A stretch of DNA of 64,000 nucleotides from Betaproteobacteria bacterium (GTDB lineage: Bacteria > Pseudomonadota > Gammaproteobacteria > Burkholderiales > Rhodocyclaceae), in NCBI GenBank assembly GCA_016234745.1, contig JACRAR010000074.1:434001-498000 (forward strand), read 5' to 3'. Positions 42,438-52,115 of the stretch are shown here, piece after piece; position 1 is the first letter of the stretch; each line of letters begins with the position of its first letter. A program made the position numbers and the translations under genes. The notes beneath the pieces are model-generated. The model had not been told where the DNA came from and searched no databases. It saw nothing but the letters and a program-made list of their open reading frames with translations.

Positions 42438-43949
42438 ATGCTGCTCTGGTTTGTCGTTGCCTATCTGATGGTTTCCGTCGGGATCGGCCTTTACGCTGCC
42501 ACCCGCGTCCATAACACCAAGGATTTTGCTGTCGCCGGCCGGCATTTGCCGCTACCGGTCGTAACGGCGACGGTTTTTGCCACCTGGTTCGGCGCCGAGG
42601 CGGTGTTCGGTGCTTCCGCCACCTTCGTCAAGGAGGGCCTGGGCGGGGTTGTGGCCGATCCCTTCGGCTCGTCGATGTGCCTGATCCTGGCCGGCATCTT
42701 CTTTTCCCGCTATCTCTACAAACTCAACATCATCACGCTCGGCGACTTCTACCGCATGCGATACAACCGCACGGTCGAAGTGATTACCACTCTCTGCATC
42801 GTTGCCTCCTACCTCGGCTGGGTCTCGGCACAGATCAAGGCGCTCGGCCTGATCTTCAACGTCGTCACCGAGGGTGCCGTCGACCAGTCAACCGGCATGA
42901 TCCTCGGCGCCGCCATCGTCCTCACCTATACGACTTTCGGTGGCATGTTCTCGGTGGCGGTCCTCGATTTCGTGCAAATGATCGTGAGCATGGGCGGGCT
43001 GTTTTACATTGCCACTGTCATGGCCGACAAGACCGGCGGTGTCGCCACGGTAGTCGGACACGCCAGCGCTGCCGGCAAGTTCGAATTTTTTCCGCCGCCC
43101 GACCCCTGGATGTGGCTGACCTTTCTCGGCGCCTGGGTGACCATGATGCTGGGCTCGATTCCGCAGCAGGATGTGTTCCAGCGCATCACCTCGGCAAAGA
43201 GCGCCAGGATCGCCGTCGGCGGCTCGATTCTGGGCGCCTCGATCTACTTCTGCTTCTGCTTTGTGCCGATGTTCATCGCCTATTCGGCGACACTGATCGA
43301 TCCTGGCCAGTACCTGCCCCTGCTGCAGTCCGATTCGCCGGCCGACTTCCAGCGCGTGCTGCCGCTCCTGGTCATGCAGCAAACGCCGCTGTTCGCCCAG
43401 GTCATATTCTTCGGTGCGGTGCTTTCGGCAATCATGAGCTGTTCCTCGGCGACGCTGCTGGCGCCTTCGGTAACCTTCGCCGAGAACATCGTGCGCGGTT
43501 TCTACCCAAACATGACCGATCACCAGTTCCTGCGCGTGATGCGCTTCACCATCGTCTGCTTCACCGTGATCGTGCTGGTCTTTGCACTCAATACCAACGC
43601 TTCCATTTTCAAGATGGTGGAGAACGCCTACAAGATCACGCTGGCGGGCGCTTTCGTTCCCCTCATTGCCGGTGCGATGTGGCGTCGCTCGACCACCCAG
43701 GGTGCGCTGGCGGCAACCTTCGGCGGCTTGCTGTCGTGGCTGCTGGTCGAATTCATGATCGGTGAGGAGAGCATGGTCCCGCCGCAATTGATCGGTCTTG
43801 GTGTCAGCATGCTCGGCATGGTGGCCGGTTCGCTGCTGCCGCAACGCGTCGGCCATGGCCCACCAAAGCATGACCTGCATGCGGTGCTGCACCATCATGC
43901 TGCCGCCGAAACGCACCACGTCAGCGGGCACCCGCATCATCACAGTTGA
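42438..43949 (+). CDS. Sodium:solute symporter with histidine-rich C-terminal tail
   Basis: 503 residues, about thirteen transmembrane helices. The SSS-family stretch GDFYRMRYNRTVEVI and the sodium site region in LTYTTFGGMFSVAVLDFVQM are clear (shortened). The last 40 residues hold at least 11 His, clustered as AVLHHHAAAETHH and GHPHHHS, an unusual cytosolic tail that could bind metal. Substrate is uncertain: the family covers sugars, proline, pantothenate and organic acids. Preceded by GAGGCCGCC. Confidence 0.88.
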   Translation: MLLWFVVAYLMVSVGIGLYAATRVHNTKDFAVAGRHLPLPVVTATVFATWFGAEAVFGASATFVKEGLGGVVADPFGSSMCLILAGIFFSRYLYKLNIITLGDFYRMRYNRTVEVITTLCIVASYLGWVSAQIKALGLIFNVVTEGAVDQSTGMILGAAIVLTYTTFGGMFSVAVLDFVQMIVSMGGLFYIATVMADKTGGVATVVGHASAAGKFEFFPPPDPWMWLTFLGAWVTMMLGSIPQQDVFQRITSAKSARIAVGGSILGASIYFCFCFVPMFIAYSATLIDPGQYLPLLQSDSPADFQRVLPLLVMQQTPLFAQVIFFGAVLSAIMSCSSATLLAPSVTFAENIVRGFYPNMTDHQFLRVMRFTIVCFTVIVLVFALNTNASIFKMVENAYKITLAGAFVPLIAGAMWRRSTTQGALAATFGGLLSWLLVEFMIGEESMVPPQLIGLGVSMLGMVAGSLLPQRVGHGPPKHDLHAVLHHHAAAETHHVSGHPHHHS

Positions 43950-44120
43950 AGCCCCGGGTGGCGATGTGTCTACCATGAAAATCCGCCACGTAATGTTGCT
44001 TTTTCATGGCGTATGGCCTAGCTCACGGCCAGATCTGGTGCGGCGCCGATCCGGCCCGTTCGCTCGGCATTTCGGAATCGACCGTGCGGCGCTTCGTGGG
44101 AAGGCTTCATACTGGAGGAA

Positions 44121-44471
44121 ATGATCCGCCGCACCGATCCCGACGAAGCCTACTTCTGGGCTACCCACGCTGGTGCCGAGCCTGTGCGGGGTTGGCTGAA
44201 GGAACTGCCGGCGACCGAACGTAAAGCCGTGGGTGAGGATATCAAGACGGTGCAGTTCGGTTGGCCTCTCGGAATGCCATTGGTGGATCACTTGGCCGGC
44301 GACATTTGGGAAGTGAGAATCAAACTGGCCAATCGAATTGCACGTGTGCTGTTTGCCCTGGACGGACAGACAATTGTCCTGCTGCATGGATTCATCAAGA
44401 AGCAACAGGCTACCCCGAAGCCTGACCTCGATCTTGCAAAGGATCGACTGAAACAATTGAAACGAAGATGA
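44121..44471 (+). CDS. HigB/Gp49-like toxin of a toxin-antitoxin pair
   Basis: 116 residues of the RelE/HigB superfamily (Gp49 branch): WLKELPATERKAVGEDIKTVQ, LAGDIWEVRIKLANRIARVLFAL and FIKKQQATPKPDLDLAKDR are the family core in order, including the catalytic Arg/Lys-rich end. Such toxins cut mRNA on the ribosome. Its stop overlaps the start of a helix-turn-helix gene, the reverse of the usual antitoxin-first order but standard for HigBA. The GGAGG at 44115 precedes the ATG. Confidence 0.85.
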   Translation: MIRRTDPDEAYFWATHAGAEPVRGWLKELPATERKAVGEDIKTVQFGWPLGMPLVDHLAGDIWEVRIKLANRIARVLFALDGQTIVLLHGFIKKQQATPKPDLDLAKDRLKQLKRR

Positions 44472-44761
44472 ACATGGGAAAGAAAAATATCGGCAGTAGC
44501 TTTGATGACTTTCTCAAAGAGGAAGCCATGCTTGACGATGCCACTGCGGTCGCACTCAAGCGAGTGATTGCGTGGCAGATTGCCGAGGAAATGAAAACCC
44601 AGCACCTCACCAAGACTGAACTCGCGAAGCGCATGCACACCAGCCGGGCGGCATTAAATCAGCTATTAGATGAGGACGACACAAGCTTGACTCTGACCAC
44701 CCTGGCAAGTGCGGCAGCAGCTCTTGGGAAGACGATCAATTTTCAGCTTGCTGCTGCTTGA
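44468..44761 (+). CDS. XRE-family HigA-like antitoxin
   Basis: 97 residues. A helix-turn-helix lies at about 44-70 (LTKTELAKRMHTSRAALNQLLD), typical of XRE antitoxins fused with a short dimerisation tail. It should neutralise the upstream HigB-like toxin and repress the pair. Overlap with the toxin gene (ATGA) supports coupled expression. Confidence 0.88.
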   Translation: MNMGKKNIGSSFDDFLKEEAMLDDATAVALKRVIAWQIAEEMKTQHLTKTELAKRMHTSRAALNQLLDEDDTSLTLTTLASAAAALGKTINFQLAAA

Positions 44762-44946
44762 GCCTGTTCCTTCGCCGGCATCACGCTATAGAATAGGCAG
44801 TCCGTTACCTGCAACGTGAGTTGCGCGCAGATTTCTTCAATAGAGTTCGGAACTGCATGATCTGTTGCCGGACGTCGGCCATTCGGCCATAGCGCATCAG
44901 CACCGGCGGCCGGATTACTGGATAGACCGGGAATACTCCTGAAAGG

Positions 44947-46041
44947 GTGGCCCTCTTGGCCCTGCTCGAAATCCGCAACGTCACCCGCCGTTTCGGCGAC
45001 TTCAAGGCCGTCGACGCCGTGAGCTTCAGCATCGAGGCGGGCGAGTTCTTTACGCTGCTCGGGCCTTCCGGCTGCGGCAAGACCACCATCTTGCGCATGA
45101 TCGCCGGCTTCGACGATCCCGATGCCGGCGTCATGCTGCTCGACGGCCAGCCGCTGACCGGCATTCCGCCCGAGCGGCGGCCGGTGCATACGGTGTTCCA
45201 GAGCTACGCGCTGTTCCCGCACATGACGGTGGCCGGCAACATCGCCTTTCCGCTCGAAATGGCCGGCAAGAGCCGCGACGAGATCGCCCGCCGCGTCGCC
45301 GAGACGCTGGCACTGGTGCATCTGGAGGACAAGGGCGGCAGTTATCCGCACGAGCTGTCCGGCGGCCAGAAGCAGCGTGTCGCGCTGGCCCGCGGCCTGG
45401 TCAATCGGCCGCGCCTGCTGCTGCTCGACGAGCCGCTCGGGGCGCTCGACGCCAAGCTGCGGGTGGAGATGCAAAGCGAACTGATCACCCTGCAGCGCGA
45501 GGTCGGTATCACTTTCGTCTTCGTCACCCACTCGCAGCAGGAGGCACTGGCCTTGTCGCACCGCATCGCGGTGATGAACCGCGGCCGCATCGAGCAGCTT
45601 GACGAACCGGACAAGCTATACGGCTTGCCGGCCAACCGCTTCGTCGCCGACTTCATCGGCAAGATCAATCTCATCGAGGTGGAAGTCGCCGCCGCCAGCA
45701 AGGTACTGCTGACTCTCAAGGCGGCCGGCCTGGGCGAGATCGCCGCCGCCGACGCGCGTCCACTCCAGCCCGGCGAGCGCGGCTGCTTCGCTTTGCGCCC
45801 GGAACAAATCCGGGTCTATGGCCGCAAGGAATCTGCCGACCTCAAGAACCGCTTCGACGGCAGCGTCAAGGAATTGCTCTATCTCGGCGATGTCACCCAC
45901 TACAAGGTGGTACTGGCCAACGGCTTCGCCATCGAGGCGCTGATGCCGAACGCCGCGCCGGGCCGCGCCAAGTTCCACGAAGTGGGCGACGCAGTGACGG
46001 TGTGCTGGCGCCACGATGCGGGGATATTTCTGCGTGACTAG
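44947..46041 (+). CDS. potA: Polyamine ABC transporter ATPase (PotA-type)
   Basis: 364 residues. Walker A GPSGCGKTT (about 40-48), signature LSGGQKQRVALARG, Walker B LLLLDEPLGALD and the H-loop THSQQEAL are intact; the C-terminal TOBE region (about 280-355) marks the PotA/MalK type. It powers import through PotB and PotC. The start is GTG 44947 behind GAAAGG; a TTG 9 bases further in is an alternative. First gene of a four-gene operon with overlaps or tiny gaps. Confidence 0.92.
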   Translation: MALLALLEIRNVTRRFGDFKAVDAVSFSIEAGEFFTLLGPSGCGKTTILRMIAGFDDPDAGVMLLDGQPLTGIPPERRPVHTVFQSYALFPHMTVAGNIAFPLEMAGKSRDEIARRVAETLALVHLEDKGGSYPHELSGGQKQRVALARGLVNRPRLLLLDEPLGALDAKLRVEMQSELITLQREVGITFVFVTHSQQEALALSHRIAVMNRGRIEQLDEPDKLYGLPANRFVADFIGKINLIEVEVAAASKVLLTLKAAGLGEIAAADARPLQPGERGCFALRPEQIRVYGRKESADLKNRFDGSVKELLYLGDVTHYKVVLANGFAIEALMPNAAPGRAKFHEVGDAVTVCWRHDAGIFLRD

Positions 46042-46912
46042 TGCCCGCCGCAGGTTTTGGTGCATTAGCAATCTCAATTCGGGAAAGCTGGCGCGCTGGG
46101 CCGTCACGCTGCCGCCCTCGCTGTTCCTGGTGGTGTTCTTCCTGCTGCCGGCGCTGATCGTGGTGGCGGCGTCGCTGCGCGAGCCGGGCGAGTTCGGCGG
46201 ACTGGCGCCGCTGTTTGTCGACGGCGCCTTCACCCATGCGCTGACGCTGGACAGCTACCGTTTCTTCTTCGGCGATACCATCTATCTCGAAATTTTCGTC
46301 AAGTCGTTCTTCATCGCGCTCCTCACCACCCTGATCTGCATCGCCCTGGCCTACCCGCTGGCCTGGCTGATCGCGCGCAGCCCCAAGCGGCGCCGCGACC
46401 TGTTGGTGCTGCTGGTGATCCTGCCGTTCGCCAGCAACCTGCTGATCCGCGTGTATGCCTGGATCTTGCTGCTCGGTCCGCTCAACCTGCTGTACACGCC
46501 GGTGGCGGTGGTGGCGGGGATGGTCTATGTGCATTTGCCGTTCATGGTGCTGCCGTTGTACACCAATCTCGAAAAGCACGACCCGGCGCTGCTCGAAGCC
46601 GCCCAGGATCTCGGTGCCGGCACCTGGACGCGTTTCTGGCGCGTCACTTTCCCGCTTTCCCTGCCGGGCATATTCTCCGGCTCGGCGCTGGTATTCATCC
46701 CGGTGCTGGGCATGTTCGCCATACCGGAACTGCTCGGCGGCACTGGTGACCTGATGATCGGCAACCTGATCAAGGAGCAGTTCCTCGACAACCGCGACTG
46801 GCCGTTTGGCGCCACGCTTTCGCTGCTGCTGACCGTGGCCGTGCTGTTGTGCGCCGGGCTGGCGACGCTGGCGGCGAAGAAGAGCTTCAAGGGTACGGAG
46901 GCGGTGACATGA
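46034..46912 (+). CDS. potB: Polyamine ABC transporter permease (PotB-type)
   Basis: 292 residues, six transmembrane helices. The permease EAA motif reads EAAQDLGAGTWTRFWRVTFPLSLPG (in the loop near 190-210, shortened), and the N-terminus carries one hydrophobic start helix, LFLVVFFLLPALIV. The GTG at 46034 overlaps the potA stop; an ATG at 46016 gives six more residues and is possible. It forms the membrane channel with PotC. Confidence 0.9.
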   Translation: MTSARRRFWCISNLNSGKLARWAVTLPPSLFLVVFFLLPALIVVAASLREPGEFGGLAPLFVDGAFTHALTLDSYRFFFGDTIYLEIFVKSFFIALLTTLICIALAYPLAWLIARSPKRRRDLLVLLVILPFASNLLIRVYAWILLLGPLNLLYTPVAVVAGMVYVHLPFMVLPLYTNLEKHDPALLEAAQDLGAGTWTRFWRVTFPLSLPGIFSGSALVFIPVLGMFAIPELLGGTGDLMIGNLIKEQFLDNRDWPFGATLSLLLTVAVLLCAGLATLAAKKSFKGTEAVT

Positions 46913-47787
46913 GAGTGGAACCCCCCCCACCCCCCACCCCCCGCCCCGGTGGCGGGGGTGACGGTGGTTCGCCGCCTATAAGCGGCTCCACGCGGCTGGC
47001 TCGCCCCGGCGGCGGGGCACGGCTCTGGCTCTGGGCGGCGTCGCTGGGCGTGTATGCCTTCCTCTACCTGCCGCTGGCAGTGGTAGTGCTGTTCTCCTTC
47101 AACGATTCGGTGCTCAACGCCGAGTGGGTCGGCTTCACCACGCGTTGGTACGACCGCCTGCTCCATGACGGGGACATGCTCCAGGCGGCGGCCAATTCAT
47201 TGCTCATCGCCATGGTTTCGAGCAGCGTCGCCACCTTGCTGGGCGCCATGGCCGGCATCGCCATGCAGCGCTACCGGCCGCGCCTGTTGCCTTTCCTGGC
47301 GCTCACGCCGGTGGCGATGCCGGAGATCCTGCTCGGCGTGTCCCTGCTGCTGTTCTTCCGCCAGGTGCTGGACCTGACCCTGGGCCTGACCTCGATCCTG
47401 ATCGCCCACGTCACTTTCTCGATCGGCTTCGTCGCGGTGATCGTGCGTTCGCGCCTGGCCGGCATGGACGAGAGCATTTTCGAGGCGGCGCGCGACCTCG
47501 GCGCGACGCCCTGGGCGACCTTCCGCCGCATCACCCTGCCGTTGATCCTGCCGGCGCTGGCGGCGGGTTTCCTGATGGCGTTCACGCTGTCGATCGACGA
47601 CTTCGTGATCACCTTCTTCGTCGCCGGCGTCGGCGTGGTGACGCTGCCGCTGCAGATCTACTCGATGATCAAGGTGGCCGTCACGCCCGAGGTGAATGCC
47701 GTGTCGACCCTGCTGATGCTGCTGACGCTGAGCGTGGTGATCCTGGCCGCGCGTTTCGCGCCGGATACGCTGAAGGCCAAGGCATGA
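46909..47787 (+). CDS. potC: Polyamine ABC transporter permease (PotC-type) with a low-complexity N-terminus
   Basis: 292 residues. Six helices and the EAA motif EAARDLGATPWATFRR place it with PotC. The first 40 or so residues are unusual: Pro- and Gly-rich (EPPPPPTPRPGGGG, then GSPPISGS and RPGGGA), encoded by C-tracts and GC palindromes. GGAGG at 46897-46901 and overlap with the potB stop fix the start, so this tail is translated. It is not part of the normal PotC fold and looks like a repeat inserted in frame. Confidence 0.88.
   Translation: MRVEPPPPPTPRPGGGGDGGSPPISGSTRLARPGGGARLWLWAASLGVYAFLYLPLAVVVLFSFNDSVLNAEWVGFTTRWYDRLLHDGDMLQAAANSLLIAMVSSSVATLLGAMAGIAMQRYRPRLLPFLALTPVAMPEILLGVSLLLFFRQVLDLTLGLTSILIAHVTFSIGFVAVIVRSRLAGMDESIFEAARDLGATPWATFRRITLPLILPALAAGFLMAFTLSIDDFVITFFVAGVGVVTLPLQIYSMIKVAVTPEVNAVSTLLMLLTLSVVILAARFAPDTLKAKA
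46921..47018. repeat. C-tract and GC palindromes inside the potC 5' coding region
   Basis: Four C-tracts, C8-A-C6-A-C6-G-C4 (46921-46947), can form a G-quadruplex on the minus strand. Behind them are a GCCGC-CTATAA-GCGGC hairpin (46971-46986) and two versions of GCCCCGGYGGCGGGG (about 46943-46958 and 47003-47018). The run is of a kind prone to replication slippage, and +/-1 changes would break or restore the potC frame. Confidence 0.65.
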
Positions 47788-48848
47788 TGCGGCGCCTGCT
47801 GCTCTGCCTGCTGCTGCTGGTGCAGGCGCGGCCGGCGTTGGCCGATGACGTGCTCTACCTCTACAACTGGAACAACTACATTTCCGACGCGACGGTGAGC
47901 CGCTTCGAGACCCACTGCCGCTGCACGCTCAAGCAGGATTACTACTCGGACAACGAGGAGATGCTGGCCAAGCTCGAGGCTGGCGCGGTCGGCTACGATG
48001 TGCTGGTGCCGACCGGCAACGCCGTCGAATCGCTGATCCGGCGCGGTGCGCTGCGACCGCTCGACCAGGCCCGATTGCCGCACCTGGGCAACATCCAGGC
48101 GGAATACCGCAATCCCTGGTACGACCCCTCTGGTCATTATGCGGTGCCCTATGCTACCTCGGTCACGCTGCTCGGCTACAACGTCGACAAGCTACGCGAA
48201 CTCGACTTGCCCACCGATACTTGGGCGCTGATCTTCGAGCCGCGTCATCTTGCCAAGATCAAGGGCAAGGTGACGGTGCTCAACAGCCAGCGCGAACTCA
48301 TGGCGGCGGCGATGCGCTATCTCGGCCATTCGGTGCAGTCGCACGAACTGGCGCAGTGGCAGCAGGCCAAGCGCCTGCTGCTGCGCGCCAAGCCTTACTG
48401 GGCAGCCTTTTCCAACAGTACCTATATCAAGGACCTGGCCATCGGCAACATCTGGGTGGCCCACGGCTATTCCAACGACATGTATCGGGCGCAGCAGGAC
48501 GCTTTGGCGGCGCACCGGCCATTCAGCATTGGCTTCGCCACGCCGAAGGAAGGCGCGGTGTTGGCGGTGGACAATTTCGTGCTGCACAAGGACGGGCGGC
48601 GGCCGGATCTGGCCCTCCGGTTCATCGACTTCATGCTCGAAGGAGCCAACGCCGCCGATGTCTCCAACCTGATCGGCGCCGGCAATCCGAATGCCGCGGC
48701 GCTGCCCCATATCCAGCCGGAGATTGCCGGCCATCCGGCGATCTTTCCGCCGGCGGCGGAATTGCGCCGTCTGGAAATGCTGCGCGACTTCGATCCCCAA
48801 TTGCGCCGCGCCCTGTCGCGCATGTGGACCGAGGTCAAGGTGCGTTAA
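47784..48848 (+). CDS. potD: Polyamine-binding periplasmic protein (PotD/PotF-type)
   Basis: 354 residues, signal peptide RRLLLCLLLLVQARPALAD. The mature N-terminus VLYLYNWNNYISD and later SDNEEMLAKLEAG and WVAHGYSND follow the spermidine/putrescine binding family. Aromatic and acidic residues in NWNNY and SNDM are of the polyamine-clamp type. It overlaps the potC stop and ends 8 bases before rlmI-like methyltransferase. Substrate (putrescine, spermidine or related) is not resolved. Confidence 0.92.
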   Translation: MMRRLLLCLLLLVQARPALADDVLYLYNWNNYISDATVSRFETHCRCTLKQDYYSDNEEMLAKLEAGAVGYDVLVPTGNAVESLIRRGALRPLDQARLPHLGNIQAEYRNPWYDPSGHYAVPYATSVTLLGYNVDKLRELDLPTDTWALIFEPRHLAKIKGKVTVLNSQRELMAAAMRYLGHSVQSHELAQWQQAKRLLLRAKPYWAAFSNSTYIKDLAIGNIWVAHGYSNDMYRAQQDALAAHRPFSIGFATPKEGAVLAVDNFVLHKDGRRPDLALRFIDFMLEGANAADVSNLIGAGNPNAAALPHIQPEIAGHPAIFPPAAELRRLEMLRDFDPQLRRALSRMWTEVKVR

Positions 48849-48856
48849 GGAACAAC

Positions 48857-50059
48857 ATGACTCAATTGATACTCAAACCCGGCCGGGAACGTTCCCTGTT
48901 GCGGCATCATCCCTGGATTTTCGAAGGCGCTGTGGAACGGCTCGTTGGGCGTGCCAAGAGCGGCGATACGGTGGAGGTGTTGGGAGCGGATGGCCGCGCA
49001 CTGGGCAAGGCCGCCTGGAGTCCCAAGTCGAGCATACGGGCGCGCATGTGGAGCTTCAATCCGAATGAGATCATCGACGACGCCTTCTTCAAGCGCCGCG
49101 TGGCGGCAGCGCTGGCGCGCCGCACCGTCCTGCCGGAACTGCAGGGGCAACAGGGCTTGCGTCTGGTTCACGCCGAGTCCGACGGTTTGCCTGGCGTGAT
49201 CTGCGACCGCTACGGCGACATCCTGGTGCTGGCTTTCAGCAGCGCCGGCGCGGAAAAGTGGCGCCAGGCGATCACGGCGGCACTGCTCAAGGGGACAGGC
49301 TGCACGCGCTGCTACGAGCGTTCCGACGCCGACTTGCGCAGCCTGGAGGGATTGGCGCCGCGCTGTGGCTGGCTGCAGGGCGAAGCGGACGGCGGCATGC
49401 CGACCATCGATGAACATGGCATCAGCATGGAAGTGGATGTGGTCGCCGGCCACAAGACCGGTTTTTATCTTGATCAGCGCGACAACCGCCTGCTCGTGCG
49501 CCGCCTTGCCGCCGGCCGGCGCGTGCTCAATTGTTTTTGCTACACCGGCGGCTTTTCGCTGCAGGCGTTGGCGGGTGGCGCGGCGCAGGTGCTGTCGCTG
49601 GACAGTTCCGCACCGGCACTGGCGACTGCGCGACGCAATCTCGCGCTGAACCCCCAACTGGACGCCGGACGTGCCGAATGGCGCGAGGCCGACGTGTTCG
49701 AGGAGCAGCGCAAACTGTTCGCTGCCGGCGCCAGATTCGACTTGATCGTGCTCGATCCGCCCAAGTTCGCGCCTTCGCCCGCCCATGCCGAGAGTGCCGC
49801 GCGCGCTTACAAGGACATCAACCTGCAGGCCTTCAAGCTGCTGGCGCCGGGCGGGCTGTTGATGACCTTTTCTTGTTCCGGCGGCGTCGGCAGCGAATTG
49901 TTCCAGAAGATTGTCGCCGGCGCCGCGCTCGATGCCGGCGCATCCACCCACATGCAGGCACGCATCGTGCGGCGTCTCGGTCCTGCGGCTGATCATCCGG
50001 TATTGCTGGATTTTCCGGAAGGAGACTATCTCAAAGGGCTGGTCTGCATGGTGGATTGA
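48857..50059 (+). CDS. 23S rRNA methyltransferase of the RlmI/RlmK-like class
   Basis: 400 residues. An N-terminal PUA domain (about 1-75; [21 protein letters not shown]) precedes a class I SAM methyltransferase: SAM loop [18 protein letters not shown] and the catalytic DPPKFAPS. RlmI makes m5C1962 in 23S rRNA; the family also contains related methyltransferases, so the exact position is inferred. Start ATG 48857 follows AAGGA. Normal length. Confidence 0.9.
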   Translation: MTQLILKPGRERSLLRHHPWIFEGAVERLVGRAKSGDTVEVLGADGRALGKAAWSPKSSIRARMWSFNPNEIIDDAFFKRRVAAALARRTVLPELQGQQGLRLVHAESDGLPGVICDRYGDILVLAFSSAGAEKWRQAITAALLKGTGCTRCYERSDADLRSLEGLAPRCGWLQGEADGGMPTIDEHGISMEVDVVAGHKTGFYLDQRDNRLLVRRLAAGRRVLNCFCYTGGFSLQALAGGAAQVLSLDSSAPALATARRNLALNPQLDAGRAEWREADVFEEQRKLFAAGARFDLIVLDPPKFAPSPAHAESAARAYKDINLQAFKLLAPGGLLMTFSCSGGVGSELFQKIVAGAALDAGASTHMQARIVRRLGPAADHPVLLDFPEGDYLKGLVCMVD

Positions 50060-50166
50060 TTGACGCGGCGGAGTATCATCCGCAAGTCAATGTTTCACTA
50101 AACCCTCTTGAAATTGGCCGGTACGCAGCCATTTGCGCTGTTGGGCTCAAAGAAAGTCACTATTTC

Positions 50167-50703
50167 ATGGAACAGTACCACGGCACCACCATTCTCTCGG
50201 TGCGCAAGGGCAAACAGGTTGCGCTCGGCGGCGATGGCCAGGTGACCCTCGGCAATATCGTCATCAAGGCGAGCGCGCGCAAAATCCGCCGGCTTTACAA
50301 CGAGCGCATCCTGGCCGGATTTGCGGGCGGCACCGCGGACGCCTTCACGCTGTTCGAGCGTTTCGAGGCCAAGCTGGAGAAACACCAGGGCAATCTGCTG
50401 CGCTCCGCGGTGGAGCTGGCCAAGGATTGGCGCACCGACCGCATGCTGCGTCGTCTCGAAGCCATGCTGGCGGTCGCCGATCGCGACAATTCCCTTGTCA
50501 TTACCGGCAACGGCGACGTGCTTGAACCGGAACTGGGTATTGTCGCCATCGGCAGCGGCGGTCCCTATGCGCAGGCCGCGGCGCGCGGCTTGCTGGAAAA
50601 TACAGAACTAAGCCCGGCCGAGATCGTCAAGAAATCTCTGGCCATCGCCGGCGACCTGTGCATCTATACCAATCAGAATCACATTATCGAAACTCTCGAT
50701 TGA
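50167..50703 (+). CDS. hslV: ATP-dependent protease subunit HslV
   Basis: 178 residues. Proteasome-like peptidase: after removal of the leader MEQYHG the active-site Thr is exposed in [17 protein letters not shown] and [16 protein letters not shown] are conserved (shortened). It works with HslU, 8 bases downstream. The start is the ATG 50167; an extended frame upstream has no family resemblance. Confidence 0.97.
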   Translation: MEQYHGTTILSVRKGKQVALGGDGQVTLGNIVIKASARKIRRLYNERILAGFAGGTADAFTLFERFEAKLEKHQGNLLRSAVELAKDWRTDRMLRRLEAMLAVADRDNSLVITGNGDVLEPELGIVAIGSGGPYAQAAARGLLENTELSPAEIVKKSLAIAGDLCIYTNQNHIIETLD

Positions 50704-50711
50704 AGGTCTTC

Positions 50712-52052
50712 ATGACTCAAATGACTCCCGCCGAGATCGTCTCCGAGCTCGACAAGCATATCGTCGGTCAGGCGCGCGCGAAGCGTGCCGTCGCCATTGC
50801 CCTGCGCAACCGCTGGCGGCGGGCGCAAGTGGAGGAACCGCTGCGCACCGAGATCACGCCGAAGAACATTCTCATGATCGGTCCGACCGGCGTCGGCAAG
50901 ACCGAAATCGCCCGGCGCCTGGCGCGGCTGGCCAACGCCCCGTTCATCAAGGTCGAAGCGACCAAGTTCACCGAAGTCGGCTATGTCGGCCGCGACGTCG
51001 ACACCATCATCCGCGACCTGGCCGAAACCGCGATCAAGGACGGGCGCGAAGCGGCGATGCGCGCCGTGCAGCATCGGGCGGAAGATGCCGCGGAGGATCG
51101 CGTGCTGGATGCACTGCTGCCGCCGGCACGCCCGACCGGAATGATGACCGGTTTCGAGGAACCCCCTCCGGCCACCGAGGAGTCGGCGACGCGGCAGAAA
51201 TTCCGCAAGAAGCTGCGCGAGGGCGACCTCGACGACAAGGAGATCGAGATCGAGGTGGCCACGGTGTCCGCGCAGATGGAAATCTTCGCGCCGCCCGGCA
51301 TGGAAGAACTGACCCAGCAGATCCAGGGCATGTTCCAGAATATGGGCGGCGCCAAGCGCAAAGCGCGAAAAATGAAAATCAGGGAAGCGCTCAAAGTCAT
51401 CACCGACGAAGAAGCCGCACGCCTCATCAACGACGACGAAATCAAGCTGCAGGCGCTGAAGAATGTCGAGCAGAACGGCATCGTGTTTCTCGACGAAATA
51501 GATAAAATCGCGACAAGATCGGAAACTCAGGGAGCCGACGTATCGCGCCAGGGCGTGCAGCGCGACCTGCTGCCGCTGGTCGAGGGGACGACGGTGTCGA
51601 CCAAGTACGGCATGATCAAGACCGATCACATCCTGTTCATCGCCAGCGGCGCTTTCCACTTCGCCAAGCCCTCCGACCTGATTCCCGAGATGCAGGGCCG
51701 CTTCCCGATCCGCGTCGAACTCGATTCGCTTTCGGTCGACGATTTCGCCCGCATCCTGACTTCCACCGATGCCTGCCTGACGCGCCAGTACCAGGCCCTG
51801 CTCGGCACCGAGGCGGTGACCCTGAACTTTGCCGAGGAAGGCATCCGCCGCCTGGCGGAGATTGCCTTTGCCGTCAACGAGAAGACCGAGAATATCGGCG
51901 CCCGTCGCCTATACACGGTGATGGAGAAGCTGCTCGAAGATGTTTCCTTTGACACCGGCAAGCACGACACCGTGCTTATCGACGCCGCCTACGTTGACAG
52001 CAGACTCGAAGAACTGGCACAGAGCGAAGATCTGGCGCGCTACGTGCTGTAA
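50712..52052 (+). CDS. hslU: ATP-dependent protease ATPase subunit HslU
   Basis: 446 residues. N-terminal [25 protein letters not shown], Walker [10 protein letters not shown], a long I-domain insertion (about 105-240), Walker B FLDEIDK and the C-terminal tail DLARYVL that activates HslV. It unfolds substrates for HslV in the cytosol. Start ATG 50712. Complete and normal. Confidence 0.97.
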   Translation: MTQMTPAEIVSELDKHIVGQARAKRAVAIALRNRWRRAQVEEPLRTEITPKNILMIGPTGVGKTEIARRLARLANAPFIKVEATKFTEVGYVGRDVDTIIRDLAETAIKDGREAAMRAVQHRAEDAAEDRVLDALLPPARPTGMMTGFEEPPPATEESATRQKFRKKLREGDLDDKEIEIEVATVSAQMEIFAPPGMEELTQQIQGMFQNMGGAKRKARKMKIREALKVITDEEAARLINDDEIKLQALKNVEQNGIVFLDEIDKIATRSETQGADVSRQGVQRDLLPLVEGTTVSTKYGMIKTDHILFIASGAFHFAKPSDLIPEMQGRFPIRVELDSLSVDDFARILTSTDACLTRQYQALLGTEAVTLNFAEEGIRRLAEIAFAVNEKTENIGARRLYTVMEKLLEDVSFDTGKHDTVLIDAAYVDSRLEELAQSEDLARYVL

Positions 52053-52115
52053 TCCGTTGCAGGACTTGGCGTGGACGGCCATGCCGCATCGACTTTATTC
52101 TGGGGAAAGGGAATC

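Noticed and set aside
44006-44224. Separate HTH-containing gene upstream of the toxin
   Set aside because: Only about 20 residues look like an HTH; the rest overlaps the toxin gene in another frame and has no family character. Kept only as a finding.
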